Position numbers and translations under genes: made by a program. Source: Calvatia gigantea (Eukaryota; Basidiomycota; Agaricomycetes; Agaricales; Lycoperdaceae). From it: a stretch of 64,000 nucleotides of DNA. This document shows positions 1 to 12,690 of the stretch, piece by piece. The notes beneath the pieces were generated by a model that was not told the origin of the DNA, ran no database searches, and saw only the letters and a list, made by a program, of their open reading frames with translations. Position 1 is the first letter of the stretch, and each line of letters opens with the position of its first letter. Location of the stretch: assembly GCA_025093985.1 (NCBI GenBank), contig JACAAK010000014.1:2475345-2539344 (forward strand), read 5' to 3'.

Positions 1-446
1 GTACACAAGGTTCTAGCGGGGATATAAAATCATGTACACTCTCGGGACACTGAACAGATTTTATGCTAGTAGTAGAATTGGCTCATTAATCGGCGCCGAT
101 TACCGGCCTTTCATTCTGATTCAAAAACAAGTGCCCTTATCGTTTTTAAATCTTCTTATTGTCTCTGGACGTAGGACCCATTGTAGCTGAGATTCAAAAT
201 CTGACTTACAACCGGCCCAGATTCTTGATTCGGTAGCCGGGGTAAAACCGGTCATAGAACTGGCAGTTGCTCCAGAGAAAGAGTCAAATGGGCAGCACAG
301 GTTAGTCCCGGAGGCAGGAAATGATTGATGCTCGGGTTCTGAGTCGGTGCTGGTCTCGGCACAGGGCACTGGGGAAGTCATGGGTTCTAAATCGGTGCCT
401 GCAAAAGGTTGAGTGGCCCAGGAGCGGGTGCGGGAGCGGGGCACTC
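1..446 (+). repeat. Left arm of large inverted repeat
   Basis: This arm is the near-perfect reverse complement of 590-1037. Its first 14 bases, beginning GTACACAAGG, match the reverse complement of 1024-1037, and the inner ends match at about 446 and 590. The arms differ by scattered substitutions and small indels. The arm may extend left of the window. Each arm carries the same roughly 107-codon open frame; I treat that as a by-product of the repeat because it matches nothing I know. Confidence 0.85.
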
Positions 447-589
447 AGGTAAATTGCAGCAAAAAGGTAAAAGAGGAAAGCACTGAGATAAGAAACCAGC
501 ATGTTTGCCTTAAAATACTCAGATAAGAATCCTCCTGTTGAAATTGTCAAATATATCCCATGTTGATGTCGTGTAAATAGATTTTATTC
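447..589. repeat. Spacer between inverted-repeat arms
   Basis: About 143 bp of AT-rich sequence lies between the two arms. I see no gene or motif in it. Confidence 0.7.
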
Positions 590-1037
590 GAGTGCCCTGC
601 TCCCGCACCCGCTCCTGGGCCACTCAACCTTTTGTGGGCACCAAGTTCAAAGAACCCATGACTTCCTCAGTGCCCTGTGCCGAGACCAGCACCGACTCAG
701 AACCCGAGCATCAATCATTTCCTGCCTCCGGGACTAACCTGTGCTGCCCATTTGACTCTTTCTCTGGAGCAACTGCCAGTTCTATGACCGGTTTTACCCC
801 GGCTACCGAATCAAGAATCTGGGCCGGTTGTAAGTCAGATTTTGAATCTCAGCTACAATGGGTCCTACGTCCAGAGACAATAAGAAGATTTAAAAACGAT
901 AAGGGCACTTGCTTTTGAATCAGAATGAAAGGTCGGGAATCAGTACCGATTAATGGGCCAATTCTACCACTAGCATAAAATGTATACAGTGTCCCGAGAG
1001 TGTCTACGATTTTATATCCCCTCAGAACCTTGTGTAC
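590..1037 (-). repeat. Right arm of large inverted repeat
   Basis: This is the partner of 1-446. The whole 1-1037 block would form a long hairpin and resembles a foldback element or an inverted duplication. No transposase is visible inside it, so its class is unknown. Confidence 0.85.
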
Positions 1038-3028
1038 CCTCGGTGATGAGTCCCGATCTCAATTGGTCTCAGGTGTCTATTACAGATCAGGCCGCCTTTT
1101 CAGGCCTCACAAATCACACGGATTGAGGACGGCTTAACCGGGCACGTTCGGTTGCGCGGTTCGTCGTTCAGGACCACTTGCGGACCCGTCCCGTGGTATC
1201 CACTGTAAATTGTTCGCAGTTTTTCTGAAAACCCCCGATACTTCACAGCCGTAACATCCCATGTCAGTTTGTCGCCTGCTCCTGTATTTAATGTTTTCTG
1301 GTCAGATTGGTCACGTCGCAATGCTACATCCTGCAATGTCCCAGACCATCGTCGTGCCGGAATTGCCATCACCCTGCTCCGTTCGGTGACTTTCCATTAC
1401 AGATCCCTTTGCTTGATATATATGATTCGCTTACTTCTACCGATCCACAAATGAAATAGACGATTCCCTGAACCCCCTGCAGTCTTGATACCCCCGAATA
1501 CTGCTCAAAATCTACGCTCAATGAGAGAGGAAGAGCAACGCAGGGCTGATTGTCGTGCTGGGAAAAAGGTTGTCGTGCGCCACCTCCGTTACCCACTCCC
1601 TGTTCCTCTCCTGTCCCCATCTTCCCTCCCTTGAATACACTGGCTTTCTCGTCCAATTTCCGTCCACCATCCCTTTGCTTGTACCACCAGAGAAATTACA
1701 CAGTGCACTAATGCGCTGTAAGTCGTTGGATGGAAGACATGGTGGACCAAACAGCTCTTGTGTGCCATCAGTCGCCACTCAAACCCCCGCTAACCACGCC
1801 TATCACTTTTCCACGGCCAAATCAAGCCCTGTTGAGCGGTGATTATGACCATCTCAGGCTCGCTGGACTTGCCCCAGCACCTATGCTCGAAACTTTCTGG
1901 AGGGCAATTAAGCGAGGAAACTTTGCTCGAGAACCATTGGGAACGATAAAGAAAGACTACGTTTGTTGATCCTAACTGCGCAAGGAACAAACATCTTCTG
2001 ACTGTCTGTCATCGGGTGATGAACGCGGCCTTAAAGGTTTTTGTATTTCACTGGCAGGTGACCCCTGTAGAGGGTGTACGCGCCGAGAGCGGTGATTGAG
2101 CTGCTAGAAAATGCTGAATCGTTTTCACTTGCCGATAGTAAGGAACTCACCCTTGTCCAGAGTTCAACGTTGATCCCCAGATGTGTGCGTTTCCAAGTTC
2201 TGGCTTACGCCAGAACTTTATGATCTTCGTCATGCTTAGCGAAGTTCACTAAATGTTGGGCTTTGTAGCAACGTTGCCAATCCCGCGTTTAAAGGGCATA
2301 ACCTCGGCCACGTTTTATTAAAGAGGCCGGGGTGGTCCTCAATCATTCTCTGATATAAGCGGTGACGACGTTCTCGACCTTTTTCAAACGCCAAGGAACA
2401 TCGCTTATTTTTCAATCCCGATCGTAGAGTCGCTAGGGTGGATCATCGAAGCTCTCATCAGCCACGGAAAACAAGTAGTATGTATTACCCCGCGCACCCC
2501 TTTGACCTTCAGTTACGCATGTATTTTTTCGCAAGACCCGTAGATCAAAGTAACTTGCGGCAACAGAATGCTTCAGCCTTTCGGGATCCAACTCTCCTAT
2601 GGGATCTACTACATTAGGCCTCAGCCACTAACTTCCACTATTCCTGGGCCCCCCAAGAATGGTTCTGAATACACTCAGAATTAAGCGCAGCGCCCATTTC
2701 AACAGAGGCGTGTATTTCGGAAACCGCCTCAAATCTTCGCAAATATTAAAGAACCGACTTGATGCTGATTACGAGGATAACGTGAGCCTGCTTTCTTGTT
2801 CGATCTTTAGTCAATTCAACTATTACCAATTCAATACAGTACGCGGACGCGTTCCTGCGTCCTCCTTGCCAAGAAACTCGAGCTAGCCTTTTTACAAGCA
2901 GCTGAAAACACCTTAACCCTGGCCCTCGCTCGCTTCGGTTTGGTGTATAAAGCAGTCTTTGTGCATGATGTTACAGTCCCTAACCCTTCTCCCTCACCCC
3001 GTCTCCAGGCCGTTGGCTGCTGTTCGTG
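1038..3028. other. No gene recognised
   Basis: Only short open frames occur on both strands, without recognisable motifs or coherent splice structure. The last 150 bases are the presumed promoter and 5' leader of the permease at 3029. Confidence 0.5.
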
Positions 3029-4984
3029 ATGTCTGAAAAAGTGGCCGTCGACTCTCAGTCCATGCTTGGCGAAAAGGCTCAAGTTGAGCAACTTCGTCCT
3101 GCACCCTCCCCTGACAGTCTCGAGACTGCTAATGTCAAGTTCGATAAAGCAAGGACTGCGCAGCTTTTGAGGAAGCTCGATTTGAACCTCGTTCCCTTCC
3201 TTGCTCTTTTATATTTGTGAGTTGCTTTTATGTCTACGACACCTTACACAAACCATGTTCACCTAGGCTCTCTTTCTTGGATCGTTCGAACATCGGCAAC
3301 GCTCGTTTAGCTAAGTTGGAAGAGGACTTGGGTATGGAAGGTCTGGATTATAATGTGAGGTTTTGGCCATTTTTTACATGGCATCTTCACTAACCATCGT
3401 CTTTTTAGATCGCGCTTGCCGTCTTCTTTCCGTTCTATGTGATGGCAGAAATTCCCAGCAATATCATGATGAAACGAACTAGCCCTTCCTTGTGGCTCTG
3501 CATCATGATGACAGCTTGGGGAACCTGTGAGTCGGCTGTTCTCTGTAAACCAAGCATACACCCACTGACGCTCACTGTTAGGCATGACCCTGATGGGTCT
3601 CGTGAAAAGTTTCCCCGGCTTGCTAGTTGCCCGGATGGCCCTCGGTTTCGCTGAGGGTGGGCTTTTCCCAGGTGTCACCTGGTATATTACTCTTTGGTAT
3701 AGGCGCCATGAATGTGGTCTCCGCATGGCGATATTTTTCTCCGCTGCGACCCTTGCAGGTGCCTTCGGTGGTCTTCTTGCACGGGGTATTTCGGAGCTAG
3801 ATGGCGTCGGTGGAAGACCCGGTTGGTCTTGGATTTTCATCCTTGAAGGTTTGGTCACCATTGTGGTTGCCCTGTTCGCCAAATGGGCCGTTACGGATAA
3901 CCCAGACACGTACGTACACCTACACTCATGAATTTAGTCTTTTTGGGTCTCATGGCGGCTGTTCTGTAGTGCGCGCTTTTTGACCCCGGAAGAGAAAACT
4001 GAGGTTAAGGAACGCCTCAGGCGGGACAGGAGCGGCCTCGCGGACGAGTTCTCCAAGAAGTATATCCTCGATGCTGTGAAGGACTGGAAGATCTGGGTCC
4101 ACATGTTCATAACCATTGGTACGTCTTCCTCAGCCCATACCTGGCCCGCGATATCTCACTCCATGCAGGAATTTACACACCTCTTTATTCCATCTCCCTC
4201 TTTTTGCCGACCATTGTCAAGAACATGGGTTACAGTAATGAAAAGTCTCAGCTTATGAGCGTTCCCCCGTATGTTTTGGGGTGTATTGCTACCATTGCAG
4301 GTGGCCACGCTGCTGATTTATCGAAGAAACGCGGCATTTACATGATCAGCTTTAACATTATTGCTGTCATCGGTTTCGTCATGTTGATCTCAACACACCA
4401 ACCTGTCGTCCAGTACATTGGAACTTTCTTTGCTGTATGCGGGTAAGTTTATTTCAATTATCAATTCCACTGCTTAAGCTTAAACTTTTTTTTGGTCAGC
4501 ATCTACCCTAATGTTGCTCTGGGTGTTGCTTGGAATGGTAACAACATTGGTGGTGCTACTAAGCGCGCTGTAGGTATTGCCATGCACGTTGGTAAGTATC
4601 AGCCCCTCCCCCGATCAACCGGTCATGAATTAATATTATCAATCATTATAGGCTTCGGTAACCTTGGAGGTATCATTTCCGGCTTCAGCTTCCGTGCTGT
4701 CGCCGCTCCTCGCTACTTTTCTGGACATGGTCTTCTCATCGGTACCCTCACCATGAGCACCATTCTCTGTGTCATCATGCATATCTACCTTGTTCGGGAG
4801 AATGCTAGGCGCGATGCTGACATGAAAGCTCAAGGTTTGACCCTTGATGATTATTCTGAGGAGATGAAGGACCGCGAGCGCGAGAAGGGCGATTATGCTA
4901 CTGTAAGGGTTTGGCTTCTAATTCATTTAGGTCAGTGATGCTAACGTCTTATTGGCTACTTAGTTCTTCCGCTACACAATCTAA
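3029..4984 (+). CDS. MFS permease, allantoate/nicotinate (anion:cation symporter) type
   Basis: A plasma-membrane transporter of the major facilitator superfamily, similar to fungal Dal5/Tna1-type permeases that import organic anions or vitamins. Nine exons fit: 3029-3216, 3267-3354, 3409-3526, 3582-3909, 3970-4118, 4169-4442, 4500-4591, 4652-4902 and 4964-4984. They total 1509 nt, or 502 aa, the usual family size. The hallmark LSFLDRSNIGNARL spans the exon 1/2 junction in TM1. LVARMALGFAEGGLFPG follows in exon 4 and DTARFLTPEEK straddles exons 4 and 5. The N-terminus is cytosolic, about 60 aa before TM1. An in-frame GTG sits just before the ATG, but the ATG at 3029 is the natural start. The family is secure; the substrate cannot be told from sequence. 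Confidence 0.93.
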
Positions 4985-5689
4985 AAACCATTTATGGGCT
5001 TTTTGTTAAGATACCAAAACGTTCATAATCCTGTTTGTGCGATGTTTTTGTATTATAGATATTAGCCATGCGGCTGTCCACGCTCTTTCCACAAACAATT
5101 TCCTGTTTAAATTTTCGTTTCTTTTGTTACATATCGAGAGGGGAGTTGGTTGAATTGGTGTAGTAAATACAGTTATGGACTGCATTTCATGTCCTTTGTT
5201 GTATCTCGATATGTTGAACATGACTTCCAACCACGCAAATTGTTTGTAACTCATGCTATGGTTAGCATGATGCAAGCATCATATCACAGCTTCCGTTATC
5301 TCAGGCGCTCCGCCAACGGAGTATCTCCTTTCGGATTGCATTCCCACCCTGAAGTTTAACACCGAAAAGGCCACGAACAGCGCTGATGCCGTTGGAGATG
5401 AGGTTTCGATCTGTTTCAGCTACTGCTTCGAAATTTAGAGGGCGAATCCTTGCATAGGACATAAAATTCCAGACTGGTTCACATTGTGCTCTATCTACAT
5501 AGTCGACCGTACGAGGCCGAGCTATTGTGAGAGTCTATTCGCGTTTGTTTTCGTTTCCGAGAACAATAGGATTATGGTATTTTTTTATAAGGTAGGTTCT
5601 ATAAGTCTATGAGTAGTCTACGATAGTCAAGCCAACCCGAGAAACGGAGTTGTGTGGTGCAATCTCTAGATGCGATTAAATCCATAAAC
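4985..5689. other. Convergent 3' intergenic region
   Basis: This separates the permease (+) and the BipA-like gene (-), which run toward each other. It should hold both 3' UTRs. No other gene is apparent. Confidence 0.5.
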
Positions 5690-7956
5690 TTATGCCCCTC
5701 GACCTTTTCCTCCTCGCATTCTCTTAGTGGGGTCAAGGATAACCTTCCTCAGCCGAACATTTTTCGGTGTAATCTCCACCATCTCGTCGTCGCCCATATA
5801 ACTCAGGGCCTCTTCTAGAGTCATCATGCGAGGGGAGGCGAGAACAATCTTATCGTCTGCACCAGCAGCACGGATGTTTGTGAGCTGCTTCTTGAGACAA
5901 GGATTGAGATACAGGTCTTGAGCTTTTCCAGCTTCTCCAATGACCATGCCTGGGTATACTGCAAGAATAGCGAACCTCTCATGTCAACTCAAAGACTTGA
6001 TTGAAGATCACCAGAACCGACCTTGTATGCTTGGATGTATGAACATAGTCCCTCGAGCCTGCAGAGGCGCCATAGCATACGCAGAACTGATACCGTCAGT
6101 CATGGAGATAAGGCTGCCCCTGCGTCCGGTATCCACTTCTCCCTTGAAGGGCTCGTACCCTTTGAAGATGTGATTCAGCGTCCCTTGTCCGTGGACATCG
6201 TTCTTGAACTCCCCAGCGAGATACCCAATTAAGCCACGTGAAGGGACATCCATGACAATTTTTACCCAACCCTCGCCTTCGCCATGAGATCCTGAGTCGT
6301 ATGAAGTCATGGATGCTTTACGCATGGTGAGCTTCTGGACTACGGTTCCGGCGAATTCTTCTTTGACAATGATAGTGCATTCCTCTATGGGCTCAAGCAT
6401 GCCCGCCATGCCATTTTTATCTGGTGCATCGGGATTGGGAACCATAACGGCCTTCGGTGATCCAACGCTCAATTCGAAGCCCTCGCGACGGAGGGTTTCA
6501 AGGAGAACGCCGAGATGGAGTACGCCACGCCCCCGAACTTCGACGGATTCTGCGGTTGGACCGGGAAGGACTTTCAGTGCGACGTTGGTCTGGGCTTCTT
6601 TCAGGATGCGTTCGCGGATAAGTTGGGAGGTGAGCTTGTTGCCCTCTTTACCCGCCAGGGGGGAATCGTTGGGGTACACGTAGATCGAGATTGTTGGAGG
6701 ATCAATTGGTGTAGTCTGCGGAATTAAATTTAAGACATGGTCTAGGGACAATTAATGAATACCTTACGGGTAAAGGTTGTGGGCCAGCTTCGCCCCATCC
6801 ATCGGGATGTACCAATGTCACATTTACGCCACCGCCTTTAACACCTGCTACGCTAACGATCTCGCCTGCACCAGCGGAATCCTTCTCTTCCCGCTCCAAG
6901 CCTATTCTTCCTAAAATTCGTTTGACCTTTCCCTCGCCCACTCTATTACCCTTAGAATCGATAGCCCAGAGAGTATCACCAATTCTGAGGGTGCCGCTTT
7001 GCACGCGTCCGAGATAAAGAACGCCAAGATATGGGTCATTCTCGATCTGAACGGTAAGCATGGAGAAGGGGCCGGTTGATGAAAGATGAGTTGGAGGCGG
7101 TACATGTGAAAGGATGAGATTAAAGAGTGGTTCCATGTTGGGATCTGCAGGCGTTGAAGTGGTGGTGTCCGAAGCCCAGCCCTGTTTAGCAGATGCGTAG
7201 AGAAGAGGATATTCTGCCTGTTCGTCGGTTGCGCCTAGTGTGGCAAAAAGGTCAAACAAATCGCTTTCGACCTGCGCAACGCGAGAAGTGGACCTGTCCA
7301 CCTTATTGACTACGACCAACGGCCTAGGTTTTGTTCAGCGAGGGGATGTAGAAGGTATTGGAGAGAGACATACCTGAGACCTCGGCTGAGGGCTTTGCTG
7401 AGGACGAAGCGCGTTTGAGTCATTGGGCCTTCAGTAGCGTCCACGACCAATGCCACACCATCGACCATGCTCATAATGCGTTCCACTTCTCCACCAAAGT
7501 CGGCATGTCCAGGAGTATCGACAATATTAATGAGGTTTCCTTGATAGTTGATACTTGTGCATTTAGAAAGAATTGTGATGCCACGCTCTCGCTCTAGGTC
7601 ATTGGAATCCATTACACGAGTGACGAAACCGTCTTCAATTCCTGCGTCTGCCACAGCCGACGCTGCATTGGGTGTTTGGAGAATTTGCTCCGCAACCGAG
7701 AGTTGTTTGATGGTACCAGACTGACGAAGAAGTTGGTCAACGAGAGTGGTTTTGCCATGGTCAACTAGGAACAACCAACGTGAGTTGTAACTCTTTCGAT
7801 ATATGAAGTCGACGCACCATGGGCAATGATCGCAATGTTACGTATTCGTTCGGGCTCCAGAGGACTCACCGAGGCATAGGACCTCAACTGTTGGACTCTG
7901 GAATATAAGTTACGAGGACTGCGCTGCCAACCATTGCGCAGAACGATACTGAGCAT
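5690..7956 (-). CDS. BipA/TypA-like translational GTPase, probably mitochondrial
   Basis: A ribosome-associated GTPase of the EF-G-like BipA/TypA family. Exons are 7956-7818, 7764-7374, 7323-6768, 6715-6022 and 5958-5690, summing to 2049 nt (682 aa). The G1 motif AHVDHGKTT is built across intron 1. [22 protein letters not shown] and VVNKVDR follow as G2 to G4. The C-terminal half carries the BipA signatures [29 protein letters not shown] and [11 protein letters not shown], with TPKNVRLRK at the end. The first 35 residues are rich in Arg and Ser with almost no acidic residues, which fits a mitochondrial presequence. The start is the ATG at 7956; the frame is open further upstream only through a TTG. 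Organelle targeting is inferred; the family call is firm. Confidence 0.95.
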
Positions 7957-8113
7957 TTCCAAAGAACATTAACTTGCAGTCGGCGCGTCAGATCAAAAAA
8001 ATTCATCACGTGGCAATTCTGTCAGGATAAAAATAACTCGCGTCCTCAAGTCGTATTTCGCATTAAAAACATAAGGCATACATCCATACAAATGTCGTGA
8101 TAATTAACGTCCT

Positions 8114-9278
8114 TTATTGGTAGCCAGGGGGCGCATCCACAGTCGCTTCTATCCGCCTGACTTGTGCCCGAAGAACCTCCAATTGAGAACGGACATTGGC
8201 ATCTGTGTCCCTATCTACAGCCTCACCCCCAGCCATCTCGGGTCTCGTAGAACTTCTCGTCAGGCTTCGATTGGATCCTTCAAGGGCAGCAATCTCTCTA
8301 TCCAGCCGTTCACGCTCCCGCCTCAGCACCTGCGCACGACCTGCTGCCACCTGCGCGGCACTCAGCGACATGCCAGGTTTTAGCAACGGACTGGGGAGTG
8401 GTAAAGATGCTGCGCCACCGGACGAGGGCTGGTTCATTGAAAATGGCGCGATGGCGACCAAGTTTGCTTTGGATGTTCTCCGGCGGTGCAAGAAATAAAG
8501 AAGGGTTATGATGAGGAGGGCGAAACCCACCCCTCCGATTGTAGCGCCTACTATGATGCCAGCATTTCTCGAGGGTGCGGAAGGGTTTCCACTGCCAGCA
8601 GTGGATGTCGGCCGATCGATTATAGAGTTGGAGGCAAGAACAGTTAGTGAGGTTGAGAACGGCGTTGTAGTCAATCTGACGGACAGTTTTGAAGTTCAGA
8701 ATTGGCCAGGTGTGTGAAGAGCGAACAAGTACGTACCCATCTGCAGTTACCGTCGTGGTAGGCATAGCTTCTTCGAGTGTGGGCGGAGGTATCGAACTCT
8801 CAGTTGCACCAGGGGCGTAGAATTGAAAGGAGGTTGATTGGACTAGAAGATCCTTACTCCTGCAGAGAACAGGATATAAGAATACAACACACTTCCGAAG
8901 CAAATACCTACTGTGAAGAAAGGATGCGTATCCAAAAGTTGCTATCCGGCGTTGCCACAGATCAGTGATAATCACAATTTCCAAGTTCCAAAAAACAACC
9001 CACCCAGGTGGCACCGACGGTATCTCGAATCCGACTCGCGTGTTCCGTACAGGATCCAAAGTAGTCAGTTCAACCGTTTCATTTCCCTTGTCGATGCTGT
9101 ATAAGTTGATATCCACTGGATTTAGGTCACCGGCCTCGGCTCTCAATTCCATGAACAAAACATCCCCAGGCACTGGTCGCAAAGTCTCTCCCCCATGTAT
9201 TTGCAAAAACGAAAGCCGGTCGATTTTGAGAGCTAAGGTGCCAACGAGGAAGGGGAGCAAGCCCAGGGCGTGCAACAT
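8114..9278 (-). CDS. Secreted/single-pass membrane protein with Ser/Thr-rich stalk
   Basis: A 329-aa protein in four exons: 9278-9004, 8941-8912, 8859-8737 and 8675-8114, together 990 nt. Residues 1-17 form a signal peptide. An extracellular region of about 90 residues follows, with a VPPGNFWIRI segment restored only by removing two short introns. A Ser/Thr/Pro-rich stalk comes next, then one membrane helix (IIVGATIGGVGFALLIITLLYF) with a basic stop-transfer HRRR. The cytoplasmic tail of about 135 residues contains a heptad-like Arg/Glu-rich segment and ends PPGYQ. This layout is common among agaricomycete surface proteins of unknown function. The extracellular fold resembles KRE9/KNH-like wall proteins only loosely. 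No function is assigned. Confidence 0.8.
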
Positions 9279-10630
9279 GGAAGGCAACGTATTCAACCAC
9301 TTCTTGGGTAACAAGCAAGCTTGACCTCGTACTGCGGTAAGAGAATTTGGGGGGTGGACCAGGAAAATATATCCAAGGCAGATATGGGTTCTTGGGGGGA
9401 ATGTCAAAGAGAAAAGAAGATTTGATAAGAGAAACAAGCAGCAGGCCCGAAGTTTCCGTGCAGCCTAACCCAACTTCAGTCCAAAACGGTGTTTTCCAAC
9501 CGTGGGACACGGACCAGCAACAGGATGAGCTCCTTATTCAATTCGAAAACGTCGTAAGGAGTCGGACTAACGCGAACAGGGGGAAAAGGCGAGTACGTCA
9601 ATAAACTTACGACATAGGGGCAATTAAACCCCTAACATTGAGCTTTTTGAAGATACAAACTATTTTAACACACTGCGAAATTTTTGACCAAAAACAAAGA
9701 TGTCTTGCCGAAACTCTTTAAAGGGGGGACAGGGATAGCGCAACCCCTGCTGCGTTCCGCTTGATACAATTTTCGATCAACTGATGCAGGGCCTTACCGC
9801 AGCCACTTGGGCAGGAATGACCCGTCAAGAGCATGATGACGGCATGACGATCTTGGCTGTTTCGTTTCAACTTTAACACCACACCGCCACAGGTGTCGAA
9901 AACACCCCGCTTTGAAGGCACCAGGCGAGCTGAGTCGGCTGTGGCTATGTTCAATCTTGTTAAGGGTTGCCTTTGATATCCTAACAGTCTTGGAAGATCT
10001 CCATGTCATGAGGGTGGTCACGACCAACAGAAGGGAGGGACAAAATCCTCGTCAACCTCCCATGATCAATAAATAGACAGATGATAAACTTGAATTGGCT
10101 TGGACACGCATCGTTTGCAGGTTCAAGTAGTCTTACTGTGCGCTGAATTTCATCACATCCTGATTCTGGGAGCAAGACAAGGAGTTAATTGCAATACAGG
10201 AGATCCTGAGAAGGTAGGAGACGAACATCATTCCTGGAACAAACAATACCATTAGTGTGGAGTTAAATATACTAGTTCGAGGGGGGGTTAGTGTAGCCAC
10301 CCATATTGCCTAACGGTTTCCGAGGGGGAAAGGATGATATTGAGATAGGTTGTTTATGATACATGTATAAGCCTATTTATGAGACAGCCAAGAGCAGAGA
10401 GAAAAAGTATGAGTCAATTTTGTGAAGTTTTTGGGTTTCTTTTGCTGAGGGTGAGCGGTGAATGGGGATTTCTATCTATGAAGTCCGAGTCTGGTATCTA
10501 CGGGTCGCGGGAGGGATGACAGCGAAAATCAGGGCTGCTAAATGCAGCCAACGGAGGCACGAACATCAGATCCAACATCGGATCATGGCTCCGAAGGTCC
10601 TCTTCGCCTAGCCCAATGGTTACTCCCACA
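9279..10630. other. Intergenic region, no gene recognised
   Basis: The first 200-300 bases are the presumed promoter of the gene starting at 9278 (-). An open frame on the minus strand at 9718-9954 encodes 78 aa with two Cys residues near the end. I could not join it to other exons and do not call it. Confidence 0.4.
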
Positions 10631-11376
10631 TTAGTCACATCCCATGGTTTCCTCAAGTCTATTTTTCAGCAAATCCTGGTAGTTACTGCGGTAACTCTCC
10701 GATTTTTCGTAAGAGTGGTATCAGCGACGAACCTTGAACTTGCACTCCCAGTTCTCCTTTTCTTCCTTACACTCTTCGAGCCTTTTTTCGAGAACACCTA
10801 TTGCACGTTCGGCAATTTCTTTCATCATCAAAAGCCTGTTCCAAAAATACCATCTTTTTAAACTCCGTGAAGGTGTGAATCGGAAACCCACCCTTGAAGG
10901 ATATCTTTCACCTCCTCGACCTTCTTGGTCAACATCACATTCTCTCGCGATGTGTTAGCATAATCGCTAAGTACTTCACTGTAGCCTTGCTGGACGATCT
11001 CCAGTTGCTGCTGGAGGCGCACGTTTTTTCGTTGGAGCCTTTGTGTCAGATTTTCTGGTTCCTGGTCCTCCGGCTGGAGCAGATTTGAAAGGGAGTTTGA
11101 GCCCGAGGGAACCGTACGAGTGACCCCCGCTACAGAATTGGTTGATATACCAGCCGGGGGCGGTCCTTGGTGTTGTAGGGGTGATGAAACCTTACTGGAG
11201 GCTCTCGTACGTCTTGTTGAACGACGAGGAACAAGAGGATGAGAGTCCGCCTCGGGGGCCCAGAACCCAGTTGGCATTTTCCAGGGCAAGAGGGGTGCAG
11301 GTGGAAGCTCGATTTCCGGTACGGTGCATGGAATATTGCCCTTTATAATAAAAGGAATAGCATTGACCGTCAACAT
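10631..11376 (-). CDS. Coiled-coil protein of unknown function
   Basis: Three exons, 11376-10892, 10835-10733 and 10675-10631, give 633 nt and a 210-aa product. The N-terminal 90 residues are Pro-rich and likely disordered, with an SRRSTRRTRASSK basic patch. From about residue 105 to the end the protein is almost continuous heptad coiled coil. It passes without a break through both introns: exon 2 alone reads EIAERAIGVLEKRLEECKEE. That continuity is the main evidence that the splice model is right. The start is uncertain because the frame is open upstream through a GTG, and a further 5' exon is possible. I do not recognise the family. Confidence 0.6.
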
Positions 11377-12600
11377 TGGACACGGCGGTGGACTGGTGAC
11401 TGCGGACTTGCACAATGGCAACGACCACCCTGCACAATGCACGCTGCATTGGATTACAATAATGCGACCTGATCCTTTGGACCCTTATGGTTGAAGCGGC
11501 TGACACCGACGCCAGAATCTCGAAGACGCCACGCCCGACATTCCAGAAGACAGGGAAGTGCAGGAGATGGCCAGAGGGTGTGACGAGAGGGATTGAAGTA
11601 AAAAATCGTAAGTTCGCAGATATGGGATATGATGCAATGCGAGTGATCTTCTTCAAGGGGGATCCCCTCAACAGTAATGTCTAGTCGAGCTAGGTTAGCG
11701 GCCGAAACAGGGGTACCACTTCTCCGAAATACTTGTGGCCCCTCTCTTAGTCAGAACTGTGCGTGTGCTCAACCGTTTCCAAGCGTCAGACCATGCGCGA
11801 ATAGGAGAGCCGAGGTGTCGATAATGGGAGAAAATTTTCTTGCACATGGTAAAACATCTCATGATCATGATACAGACTCCTAAACCTCGGAGTTTCGTGG
11901 AACTCATGAGTGCTCCAGGCGCATTTCCCATCTTGTGGATAATCGTCTATGGGTGTAAAGGCCTGCGGAAGAACTGAAGAAGAGCAACCTCGTGATGGAA
12001 CCTCCTTGAGCACGTGGGAGCTTTTCGAAAATAACATCACTTCCTCCATACCTGGTGTTCTCTGTTGGTTAGCAGACGAATAAAAAGTTACTTATAAGTC
12101 GTCGCGCAAGGCCACATGGACCCAGTAGAACGCATGCTCGCTGTCCGGAATTAGAATCTGTAGGAAGCTCCTTCGGATTACTCGGAGATAACATGCACTA
12201 GCGTGGTTAGATCACGCACGACATGACGCCACTGTAACCTTGCAACGTTAGAGTCGACGTTGGTTCTAATCAGTCCTACTATCACAGTTTCGACTATTAT
12301 CTACCCGCATTCCTATTTTCGTCGCATGGTGGCAGGTTCCCACGCTCCTTTCAGCGCCGCCGCCCATCCAATTCGCGCCACTTTCGCTTCCAGTCTAACC
12401 ATTTACTCTGCCGGCATATCTTCCAATTCAATCACCGTGGATGGGCCGAACTATTTATGACAGCGACGGGTGGACGTCCGCGTGGTGTGCTTCACCAGAA
12501 ATATTCTTTCTCTCTTTTTCACGTCGTTCATTCCCAGCAGCTGCCCGTTTATCTATGATATTCTCCATCCACCTCTAATTCTTTCTTCCGCATGTTCACA
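11377..12600. other. Intergenic region, no gene recognised
   Basis: Short open frames on both strands show no motif or splice coherence. A 5' exon of the coiled-coil gene could lie near 11380-11670. Confidence 0.4.
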
Positions 12601-12610
12601 TTTCTAGACA

Positions 12611-12617
12611 TATAAAA
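12611..12617 (+). promoter_or_regulatory. TATA box of GH16 gene
   Basis: TATAAAA lies 74 bp before the ATG at 12691, followed by a pyrimidine-rich leader. The spacing matches the TATA boxes of the hydrophobin genes in this window. Confidence 0.7.
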
Positions 12618-12690
12618 CCCCTCCACTCCTTCGGCATTGAAATTCGTCGTTTTTTTTTCGACAAACAGACACTTCGCGACTCTGAACAAC

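Noticed and set aside
121..918. Two matching 107-108-codon frames inside the inverted repeat
   Set aside because: They exist in both arms only because the arms are copies. No motif, no splice signals and no similarity to a known protein.
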